Notes under the pieces: model-generated
Database searches by the model: none
What the model was told of the DNA's origin: nothing
The model's input: only the letters and a program-made list of their open reading frames with translations
Shown here: positions 1-6,155 of the stretch, one piece after another
How the letters are laid out: every line of letters begins with the position of its first letter
How positions within the stretch are numbered: position 1 is the stretch's first letter
Position numbers and translations under genes: made by a program
Origin: Bacteroidota bacterium
GTDB taxonomy: Bacteria; Bacteroidota; Bacteroidia; Flavobacteriales; Schleiferiaceae
DNA length: 8,732 bases
Direction of reading: 5' to 3'
Assembly (NCBI GenBank): GCA_003023665.1
Contig: PXYR01000073.1
Location: 1-8,732, forward strand

Positions 1-274
1 CTAAATACGTTCCAACATCGCTAGGCGCAACACCACCAAATCCGCCACCTTGCGTCTGAAGTTCATAAGACATTTCTATTGAAGCAATCCAATGACCTGA
101 GGGAATAGAAATACCCAATGTATCTGCACATATAGCTTGCGAATTAGTATTTACTGGAAAAATGGATTGAACGCCTAGTGTACCGCGATTATAGGTTAGG
201 GTATCACTACTGACTTGAGCATTAGCTATTAAAGCTCCAACGCCCATAAAAGCAACGAGTAATAGTTTTTTCAT
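1..274 (-). CDS. Secreted protein of unknown function, C-terminal part beyond the left edge
   Basis: The reading frame opens with ATG at 274 and stays open to base 1, giving 91 complete codons. Residues 1-19 form a classical Sec signal peptide: two lysines, a hydrophobic core of leucine, valine, alanine and glycine, and an A-N-A end with likely cleavage before Gln20. The protein is therefore exported to the periplasm or beyond. The mature part is rich in Ser, Thr and Gly. It has a single cysteine in the context ICADTLGISIPSGHWIASIE (residues 48-67), followed by a glycine-rich stretch near residues 76-81. The alternating hydrophobic pattern suggests a beta-sandwich. Large Bacteroidota proteins of this style often carry a type IX secretion signal at the C-terminus, but that end is not visible here, so this is only a guess. 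I do not recognise a family. The start is secure because the signal peptide begins exactly at this ATG. Confidence 0.8.
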   Translation of the reverse strand, partial: MKKLLLVAFMGVGALIANAQVSSDTLTYNRGTLGVQSIFPVNTNSQAICADTLGISIPSGHWIASIEMSYELQTQGGGFGGVAPSDVGTYL

Positions 275-364
275 CGAGGATAAATTAAAGTACACAATAT
301 ACACAGTGCACTGCCTTTAGACTGCTTCGAATTCTCAAGGTTTAATCTGCTTCACTCATTTGTT
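275..364 (-). promoter_or_regulatory. Intergenic leader of the secreted-protein gene, with a 10-bp palindrome
   Basis: These 90 bases separate the symporter stop codon from the ATG of the secreted protein, both on the minus strand. A perfect palindrome, CAGTGCACTG, lies at 304-313, about 30 bases before the start codon, where an operator could sit. I see no stem followed by a T-run that would end the symporter transcript, and no clear TTG/TAnnTTTG promoter pair of the Bacteroidota type. Whether the gene has its own promoter or is read through from the symporter cannot be decided from sequence. A 10-bp palindrome can easily occur by chance. Confidence 0.25.
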
Positions 365-2050
365 TTAAATACTCTTCTTAAACTCTTTTGTGATAAATTC
401 CTGATACTCCTTAATACTTTGTTTCATGTCCTTTCTCAATAAGAATATACCAACAAGGTTAGGCAACGTCATAAGCGCAATAGCAATACCTGCAAAGGTC
501 CAGACAATAGTGGTATCAATGATAGCTGCCAAGAAGAAACCTAAAACGTATAAAACACGGTAATAATTCACATACTTCACCCCGAACAAATAGGTCACAC
601 TTCTACCGCCGTAATAACTCCATGAAATGGCGGTGGAAAAAGCAAACAACAATAAACCAATTGCTACGATGTATTGACCAAAATCACCAAAAAGCCCTTT
701 ATTAAAAGCAATAGCTGTAAGGGGCGCACTATGTACAAGAGATTTTCCAGAGAAGGTATATCCTTTTGGGTCTTCAAGACGACCTTCACTAATCTCAATA
801 AGTCCAGTAAATAATTGGCCCTCCTTAAATATTTGAACATCTTCTGCAATCGAGCGTGCATGCAAAACTGTGGCGTCGGATGCAATGATTCCGTCTGTGA
901 CCTTGAGCGTTCCTGTGAACTCATTTATTGGCATAACGTCCAAACCCGTTTCAGATCCATTGAAGTATTCATACAAGGCTGATCCATGAACCTCTTTACT
1001 TACTTCACCTTCCATGATAATCATATCTGAATAGCTAAAGTCATTTTGATGTTTTTCATTCCAAACTCCTGAGCTCAATAAGGTTAGACCTGTAATGGAA
1101 CAGATAACTATAGTATCAATAAATGGCTCCAAAATAGCGACCATTCCTTCACTCACAGGGTGTTCCGCTTTGGCAGCTGCATGGGCAATGGGCGCAGAAC
1201 CTTGACCCGCCTCGTTTGAGAATAAACCGCGGTTTACCCCTCTATTGAATGCATATGCTATAGTTGCTCCCAAGAATCCTCCTGCTGCAGAAGACCCGGT
1301 AAAAATATCAGCAAAAATGCTCACAAAAGAAGGAATGATGTTTTCGTAATTCATCACGATCACAGAGAGTGCGCCAAGCACATAAATAACTGCCATTATT
1401 GGAACCAATTTCTCAGTAACTGCGGCAATCCTCTTGATTCCGCCCAATATTATCAGACCAAGCAAAACAGACAATACCGCTCCTGTTACAATCTCTTCAA
1501 TACCAAACGTCGCCTTTAATGACGCGGCAATGCTGTTTACTTGAGGCATGTTTCCCGTACCAAAAGAACTAATGATTGCCGCAACGGCAAACAAGGCTGC
1601 CATCCACTTCATATTCAACTTATTCTTCATGTAATACATTGGACCCCCTGAGACCGTGCCGTCCTCTGCAAATTCACGGTACTTGTGACTCAAAGTAACC
1701 TCCACAAACTTTGTAGTCATACCTAGCGCTGCAGTAACTAACATCCAAAAGAGTGCTGCAGGTCCACCCAAATGAATAGCAAAGGCTACTCCCGCAATAT
1801 TCCCAGTACCAACGGTTCCAGAAAGCGCAGTAGCTAAGGATTGAAAATGCGACGTATCTCCCTTTGCTCCCTCTTTATCAAATTTCCCGCGAACCACATC
1901 AATGGCATGTTTAAAAAATCTGATTTGAGGAAATTTCAAGTAAACTGTAAAGAATATACCCGTACCTAAGAGTGCAAAAACAAACCAGCTTGAGCCGCCT
2001 ATGTACCCATCTATAACTTTGAGAATATCATTGAGAGAAGCAAAATCCAT
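365..2050 (-). CDS. Sodium:alanine/glycine symporter (AGCS family) with an inserted soluble segment
   Basis: A 561-residue inner-membrane protein that should import alanine or glycine coupled to Na+ (or H+), as AGCS/AlsT-type carriers do. The family fingerprint is GGPAALFWMLVTAALG at residues 95-110; the tryptophan usual after FWM is a leucine here. Other family landmarks are LSGTVGTGNIAGVA (76-89), SGGPMYYM (134-141), FNRGVNRGLFSNEAGQGSAP (268-287) and ISWSYYGGRSVTYLFG (475-490). About 11 hydrophobic helices can be counted, starting near residue 20. Typical members have about 450-490 residues. The excess lies at about residues 331-440 (bases 731-1060), a polar, acidic stretch between the helix ending GLTLLSSGVW and the one around IVAIGLLLFAFSTAIS. 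The next loop (after SWSYYG) is basic and so probably cytoplasmic, which puts the insert on the periplasmic side. The start is ATG at 2050, 43 bases beyond the dnaK terminator stem. Family assignment is firm; the substrate is inferred. Confidence 0.93.
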   Translation of the reverse strand: MDFASLNDILKVIDGYIGGSSWFVFALLGTGIFFTVYLKFPQIRFFKHAIDVVRGKFDKEGAKGDTSHFQSLATALSGTVGTGNIAGVAFAIHLGGPAALFWMLVTAALGMTTKFVEVTLSHKYREFAEDGTVSGGPMYYMKNKLNMKWMAALFAVAAIISSFGTGNMPQVNSIAASLKATFGIEEIVTGAVLSVLLGLIILGGIKRIAAVTEKLVPIMAVIYVLGALSVIVMNYENIIPSFVSIFADIFTGSSAAGGFLGATIAYAFNRGVNRGLFSNEAGQGSAPIAHAAAKAEHPVSEGMVAILEPFIDTIVICSITGLTLLSSGVWNEKHQNDFSYSDMIIMEGEVSKEVHGSALYEYFNGSETGLDVMPINEFTGTLKVTDGIIASDATVLHARSIAEDVQIFKEGQLFTGLIEISEGRLEDPKGYTFSGKSLVHSAPLTAIAFNKGLFGDFGQYIVAIGLLLFAFSTAISWSYYGGRSVTYLFGVKYVNYYRVLYVLGFFLAAIIDTTIVWTFAGIAIALMTLPNLVGIFLLRKDMKQSIKEYQEFITKEFKKSI

Positions 2051-2089
2051 ACGTATTCATTGTTTTTTGAGTGAAAGCCCGAATATAAC

Positions 2090-2122
2090 AAAAAAGCCCC
2101 CGTGCTTTTGGCACGGGGGCTT
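2090..2122 (-). terminator. Rho-independent terminator of dnaK
   Basis: AAGCCCCCGTGC at 2094-2105 pairs perfectly with GCACGGGGGCTT at 2111-2122 around a 5-base loop, giving a very GC-rich 12-bp stem in an AT-rich gap. Read on the minus strand, the stem runs into six consecutive T (2095-2090). On the plus strand only two T follow before a G. The signal is therefore directional and ends the dnaK transcript 22 bases after its stop codon. It also separates dnaK from the downstream symporter gene on the same strand. Confidence 0.93.
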
Positions 2123-2143
2123 GTAATAAAGCTTGAGTAATAA

Positions 2144-4048
2144 TTACTTTACTTCTTCAAAATCAACATCTGTTACGTCGTCTGTAGCATTTGCATCACC
2201 ACCTGCATCTGGACCTTGGTCATCCCCACCTTGCTGGTCATTCCCTTGCATGGCAGCTTGAATTTCTGCAGATGCCGCTTGCAACGCTGCATTAAGTTTC
2301 TCTTGAGCTGCATCACAACCCGCTATATCTTTAGCCGCGTGAGCTGCTTTAAGTTCTGCAAGCGCAGTATCTATTGGCTCTTTCTTTTCCTCAGGCAGCT
2401 TACCTTCCAATTCCTTCATTTGTTTTTCAACTTGGAAGACCATACTGTCAGCGGCATTGAGTTTATCAATTTCCTCTTTCGCTTTTTTGTCAGCATCCGC
2501 ATTTGCCTCTGCCTCCTGCTTCATGCGGTCAATTTCCTCTTGACTCAAACCGGAAGAAGCCTCAATACGAATATTCTGCTCCTTACCCGTATTCTTGTCT
2601 TTCGCACTCACATTGAGAATACCATTGGAATCAATATCAAATGTGACCTCAATCTGAGGAACCCCTCTTGGTGCTGCGGGTATTCCATCTAAATGGAATC
2701 GGCCAATTGTTTTATTGTCATTGGCCATTGGACGCTCACCTTGAAGAATATGAATCTCCACTGAGGGTTGATTGTCCGCTGCCGTTGAGAACGTTTCTGA
2801 TTTCTTAGTTGGAATGGTTGTATTTGATTCAATCAGTTTCGTCATTACACCGCCCATAGTTTCTATACCTAAAGACAGCGGAGTGACATCTAATAGAAGT
2901 ACATCTTTTACGTCTCCTGCGAGCACACCTCCTTGAATAGAAGCACCAATAGCAACTACCTCATCCGGGTTTACACCTTTCGATGGATCCTTTCCAAAAA
3001 AAGCTTTAACCGCCTCTTGGATAGCTGGAATACGAGTAGTACCACCTACTAAAATAACCTCGTCAATTTCAGAGGTAGAATAACCTGCATTTTGAAGTGC
3101 TGACTTAGCAGGAGCTATAGTGCGCTCAATCAATGATGCTGCTAATTGCTCAAACTTTGCACGACTAAGCGAACGTACTAAGTGCTTTGGACCTGATGCT
3201 GTTGCAGTTATATAAGGAAGATTAATTTCTGTTGCTGTTGTGGAGGATAATTCAATCTTAGCCTTCTCAGCAGCTTCTTTTAAGCGCTGCAGAGCCATGT
3301 TATCTTTTCGAAGATCCATGGATTCTTCCGCCTTGAATTCTTCCGCAAGCCAGTCTATGATTACTTGATCAAAATCATCACCACCAAGGTGAGTATCTCC
3401 ATCCGTAGATTTAACTTCAAATACGCCATCACCCAATTCCAGCACGGATACGTCATGCGTACCACCACCACAATCAAATACAGCGATTTTCTGGTCAAGT
3501 CCCTTTTTATCTAGACCATAGGCCAATGCAGCCGCAGTTGGCTCATTGATTATACGACGCACGTTCAAACCTGCGATTTCACCTGCTTCTTTGGTAGCTT
3601 GTCTTTGGGCGTCATCAAAATATGCAGGTACTGTAATCACAGCTTCTGTAACATCTGTACCAAGATAATCTTCCGCTGTCTTCTTCATCTTCTGAAGAAT
3701 CATAGCTGAGATTTCCTGAGGAGTATATTGACGACCGTCAATATTTATACGAGGAGTATCATTATCGCCTGCTTCTACTTTGTAAGGCACGCGTCCAGTC
3801 TCTTTTTGAACATTTGAGAATTTCTCACCCATGAAACGTTTCACAGAGTATACAGTCTTCTCTGGATTTGTGATTGCCTGACGTTTTGCGGGATCGCCCA
3901 CTTTACGTTCTCCACCTTCTACAAATCCTACAATTGAAGGAGTAGTTCTTTTACCTTCACTATTCGGAATTACAACTGGCTCATTTCCCTCCATTACAGA
4001 GACACAAGAGTTTGTTGTTCCAAGGTCGATTCCTATGATTTTACCCAT
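2144..4048 (-). CDS. dnaK: Molecular chaperone DnaK (Hsp70)
   Basis: A cytoplasmic ATP-driven chaperone that binds exposed hydrophobic peptides, working with DnaJ and GrpE, neither of which is in this window. The 634 residues match the usual length (638 in E. coli). The nucleotide-binding domain covers about 1-380: GIDLGTTNSCV at 6-16, Lys70 (the ATPase-essential lysine), NEPTAAALAYG at 168-178, the phosphate-2 motif FDCGGGTHDVSVLEL at 191-205, and VILVGGTTRIPAIQE at 331-345. The linker DVLLLDVTP (382-390) leads into the beta-sandwich substrate domain (to about 500), then the helical lid. A Gly/Asp/Gln-rich tail ends in DVTDVDFEEVK, the conserved C-terminus. Cys193 and His198 replace the Leu and Phe found in the E. 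coli motif, while Thr197 and Asp199 are kept. The ATG at 4048 begins directly with MGKIIGIDLG, as in the family, and is preceded by an A/T-rich leader without Shine-Dalgarno. The gene is probably monocistronic, with its own terminator at 2090-2122. Confidence 0.98.
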   Translation of the reverse strand: MGKIIGIDLGTTNSCVSVMEGNEPVVIPNSEGKRTTPSIVGFVEGGERKVGDPAKRQAITNPEKTVYSVKRFMGEKFSNVQKETGRVPYKVEAGDNDTPRINIDGRQYTPQEISAMILQKMKKTAEDYLGTDVTEAVITVPAYFDDAQRQATKEAGEIAGLNVRRIINEPTAAALAYGLDKKGLDQKIAVFDCGGGTHDVSVLELGDGVFEVKSTDGDTHLGGDDFDQVIIDWLAEEFKAEESMDLRKDNMALQRLKEAAEKAKIELSSTTATEINLPYITATASGPKHLVRSLSRAKFEQLAASLIERTIAPAKSALQNAGYSTSEIDEVILVGGTTRIPAIQEAVKAFFGKDPSKGVNPDEVVAIGASIQGGVLAGDVKDVLLLDVTPLSLGIETMGGVMTKLIESNTTIPTKKSETFSTAADNQPSVEIHILQGERPMANDNKTIGRFHLDGIPAAPRGVPQIEVTFDIDSNGILNVSAKDKNTGKEQNIRIEASSGLSQEEIDRMKQEAEANADADKKAKEEIDKLNAADSMVFQVEKQMKELEGKLPEEKKEPIDTALAELKAAHAAKDIAGCDAAQEKLNAALQAASAEIQAAMQGNDQQGGDDQGPDAGGDANATDDVTDVDFEEVK

Positions 4049-4209
4049 TTTTATTTTATTAAGGTTATCAATTCAACTATTCGGTGTTTCAATAAACAAT
4101 GCTTATGCCATTAGGATTTTAGTGCACAATCACATCCAATGTGTCAGCATTTGATTAAAATTCATGTCAAAAAGAAGATACCTCTCTGCCAAAAGGTCAT
4201 AAAGGCAAT
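4049..4209 (-). promoter_or_regulatory. Upstream region of dnaK, expected promoter; small repeats present
   Basis: This 161-bp gap is the longest in the window and should hold the dnaK promoter, and possibly the end of the lipoprotein transcript. I see no CIRCE element (TTAGCACTC-N9-GAGTGCTAA) and no good match to TTG plus TAnnTTTG. Two kinds of small structure stand out. One is an inverted repeat, CACAT-CCA-ATGTG, at 4131-4143. The other is TGTCA repeated directly at 4142-4146 and 4165-4169, a spacing of 23 bases or about two helical turns. They lie about 85-120 bases before the start codon. They could bind a heat-shock regulator, but motifs this short may be chance. No clear intrinsic terminator for the lipoprotein gene was found. 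Confidence 0.35.
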
Positions 4210-5256
4210 TTAAAAGCAGACCTTGTCACCGTCTACACACATACAAGAATCGATTCCTTGAAAATCTATCCAGCCCATGTCACAGGTAAAGACACCTTTC
4301 CACAAACTGTCCATAGCTGAAGTACTCAACTTTACATCCTCTTGAATACCTCGTGCGCGGGAGGAAAACAACCCTAGGCAATCCGCTCCATTATCCGGAT
4401 TGTATACATTAGTGAAGAGTGGTTTTTCTTGAACAATTCCTTGGGAAGGCTGATTAACATTGATATAGGTAGCATAATCATCTGCCGCTGCCCATATCTC
4501 TACATCTATGCTGCGAAATACCCGAACGTATTCTGTGGAAGCGCCTATATTATTCTTTAAAAACCTAAAGTATGAATCATAAGTTACTTCAGAAACAAAG
4601 GTTCCGCTTCCATTAAGGTTACTCCCTGTGCGCACTGGAAGGGCATAGGTTAAAATCTTAATGGTACTATCACTAGGATTATTTCTTGGAGCTTCCTTGT
4701 ATTTAAAATGCAAATACCCTTGGTAGAGACGAGCATTTCTTGCAGCGTCCCACTTAAATTCTGCATTGCTTATTCCAAACGAAATTTTCTGAAAACCTCT
4801 TGGTTTTGTTATTTCTACATTTCCAACTATTGGAGTAATCGCCTCAAAATTATTATTACCCGGAATGAACCCCTTTATTCGGTAATCATATTGTCTATCA
4901 ATTGGTGCATCTGTCCAATACAGCCTGTAATTATCGGTAGTGAAAATTCCAGGGTTGAGCATATTGGTGTCTTTGCGAAAAAACTCATAGGTATTGACGA
5001 CCGTTCCGCTGCTATTCAATTGAGCGAGATACAAAGCGGCAGTATCAAAATAAAGGCTGTCGCTATGAACTGCGCCTGCCAATATTCCGTCTTCACCAAG
5101 ATAAGTTCTGTGTAGCCGGACCCATTGGGTATCAAGATCTTTGTCTAGCAGACCGTAAACGACATTTTCCACATCATAGTCTGCATTAATTTCCAACGTA
5201 TTGTCGCAGGAAATCACAGTAATTAAGGTAATTAGGGTAAGAATGAATTTTTTCAT
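4210..5256 (-). CDS. Lipoprotein of unknown function
   Basis: A 348-residue protein starting MKKFILTLITLITVISCDN: two lysines, a hydrophobic core, then V-I-S-C, a lipobox with the lipidated cysteine at position 17. It should be anchored in the inner or outer membrane envelope by signal peptidase II processing. The frame extends upstream to an ATG at 5304, but that would put 16 extra residues before the signal peptide, so ATG 5256 is chosen. Early in the mature part is VENVVYGLLDKDLDTQWVRL (about residues 30-49), a pattern I associate with uncharacterised envelope lipoproteins of Bacteroidota. The rest looks beta-rich and has no catalytic motif I recognise. The last 55 residues hold several cysteines (GADCLGL, FTCDMG, DSCMCVDGDKVCF), which could form disulfides after export. 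The gene is alone on its strand between dnaK and a divergent panB. No function is assigned; a lipid-anchored envelope protein is well supported. Confidence 0.85.
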   Translation of the reverse strand: MKKFILTLITLITVISCDNTLEINADYDVENVVYGLLDKDLDTQWVRLHRTYLGEDGILAGAVHSDSLYFDTAALYLAQLNSSGTVVNTYEFFRKDTNMLNPGIFTTDNYRLYWTDAPIDRQYDYRIKGFIPGNNNFEAITPIVGNVEITKPRGFQKISFGISNAEFKWDAARNARLYQGYLHFKYKEAPRNNPSDSTIKILTYALPVRTGSNLNGSGTFVSEVTYDSYFRFLKNNIGASTEYVRVFRSIDVEIWAAADDYATYINVNQPSQGIVQEKPLFTNVYNPDNGADCLGLFSSRARGIQEDVKLSTSAMDSLWKGVFTCDMGWIDFQGIDSCMCVDGDKVCF

Positions 5257-5327
5257 GTGCGCCAAAAATACAACGTATGCGTTGAGTTCTTTTCTTTGTA
5301 ACACAGAAAAATAAAAATCGTGCTACC
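5257..5327. promoter_or_regulatory. Divergent promoter region between the lipoprotein gene and panB
   Basis: These 71 bases lie between two diverging start codons, so promoters for both directions should sit here or extend slightly into the genes. CAACG-TATG-CGTTG at 5271-5284 is a perfect 5-bp inverted repeat with a 4-base centre, placed so that a bound regulator could affect both genes. I could not find a convincing -33/-7 pair for panB. Neither start has a Shine-Dalgarno sequence. Confidence 0.4.
5263..5270 (-). promoter_or_regulatory. Possible -7 element (TATTTTTG) for the lipoprotein gene
   Basis: Read on the minus strand, this is TATTTTTG, an exact match to the Bacteroidota -7 consensus TAnnTTTG. 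It ends 6 bases before the ATG at 5256, which would put transcription at or almost at the start codon (leaderless mRNA). No TTG lies at the usual 17-23 base distance upstream, so the match may be accidental. Confidence 0.2.
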
Positions 5328-6152
5328 ATGAGCGTTGCAAAAAAAGAATTTAAAAAGGTAACTACCCACAGTCTTCAGCAGATGAAAGACCAAGGAGAAA
5401 AAATATCTATGCTGACTGCCTACGACTATACTATGGCGAAAATGGTAGATGCCGCAGGAGTTGACTGTATTCTTGTTGGGGATAGTGCTTCAAACGTAAT
5501 GGCTGGTCACGAAACCACTCTTCCCATCACTTTAGACCAAATGATTTATCATGCCTCAAGTGTGATTCGTGCCGTAGACAGAGCCTTGGTGGTAGTAGAT
5601 TTGCCATTTGGATCTTATCAAGGGAATTCAAAAGAAGCCTTGACCTCTGCAATTCGAGTAATGAAAGAATCCGGCGGTCATGCTGTCAAATTAGAAGGTG
5701 GTGTAGAAATCATTGAGGGCATTGAGCGCATACTCACGGCTGGAATACCTGTAATGGGTCACCTAGGTCTAACCCCTCAATCCATTTATAAATTCGGGAC
5801 GTATTCTGTTCGAGCAAAGGAAGAAGCCGAAGCTGCCAAACTCAAAGAGGATGCACTTGCGTTACAAGAAGCTGGTTGCTTTGGTATTGTTTTAGAAAAA
5901 GTCCCCGCACCACTTGCAAAGGAGGTTGCGGAAATCCTATCCATACCCGTCATTGGTATTGGAGCTGGAGCTGGAGTAGACGGTCAAGTATTGGTTTTTC
6001 ACGATTTGGTTGGCATGACCCATCAATTCAATCCAAGATTCCTCCGCCGCTATTTGAATCTTTATGAGGACATTACCACGGCGATTGGAAGCTACGTCAA
6101 GGACGTTAAGGATTCGGACTTTCCCAATGAAAGCGAAAGCTACACAAGTTAG
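5328..6152 (+). CDS. panB: 3-methyl-2-oxobutanoate hydroxymethyltransferase (ketopantoate hydroxymethyltransferase)
   Basis: Transfers a hydroxymethyl group from 5,10-methylene-tetrahydrofolate to 2-oxoisovalerate to give ketopantoate, the first committed step to pantothenate and coenzyme A, in the cytoplasm. The 274 residues are a normal full length for this (beta/alpha)8-barrel enzyme. The expected Mg2+ and substrate residues are in place: Asp52 in VGDSASN, Asp91 in VDLPFGSY, Lys121 and Glu123 in VKLEGG, and the catalytic base Glu190 in VLEKVPA. Further conserved blocks are MLTAYDYTMA (28-37), MGHLGLTPQS (143-152) and GIGAGAGVDGQVLVFHDLVG (210-229). GHETTLPIT (60-68) is the variant I associate with Bacteroidota enzymes. 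The tail after about residue 255 is polar and variable. The ATG at 5328 is followed by a short basic N-terminus typical of the family. panB is the first gene of a probable two-gene operon; panC, panD and panE are not in the window. Confidence 0.97.
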   Translation: MSVAKKEFKKVTTHSLQQMKDQGEKISMLTAYDYTMAKMVDAAGVDCILVGDSASNVMAGHETTLPITLDQMIYHASSVIRAVDRALVVVDLPFGSYQGNSKEALTSAIRVMKESGGHAVKLEGGVEIIEGIERILTAGIPVMGHLGLTPQSIYKFGTYSVRAKEEAEAAKLKEDALALQEAGCFGIVLEKVPAPLAKEVAEILSIPVIGIGAGAGVDGQVLVFHDLVGMTHQFNPRFLRRYLNLYEDITTAIGSYVKDVKDSDFPNESESYTS

Positions 6153-6155
6153 AAC

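Noticed and set aside
664..924. Minus-strand 86-codon frame inside the symporter gene
   Set aside because: It overlaps the symporter in another frame, partly over the insert, has no protein features, and the symporter reading is continuous through it.
2216..2692. Open frame of 158 codons on the plus strand opposite the dnaK 3' end
   Set aside because: It lies wholly antisense to the highly conserved dnaK lid and tail. Its translation is rich in Phe, Leu, Cys and Arg as expected for a reverse shadow, and it has no domain or leader.
2144..4048. Absence of grpE and dnaJ next to dnaK as a sign of rearrangement
   Set aside because: A stand-alone dnaK is not unusual in Bacteroidota, and the gene has its own terminator. 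Nothing suggests a recent breakpoint.
4708..5115. Open frame of 135 codons antisense to the lipoprotein gene
   Set aside because: The composition (Ile, Ser, Cys-rich) and lack of any motif fit a shadow. The opposite strand has a signal peptide and lipobox, which supports it as the true gene.
5257..5304. Longer lipoprotein start at ATG 5304
   Set aside because: It would place 16 residues in front of a standard signal peptide and take up most of the divergent promoter region.
5960..5975. Tandem GGAGCT repeat in panB
   Set aside because: It encodes the conserved GAGAG stretch of the PanB motif GIGAGAGVDGQ, so protein constraint explains it.
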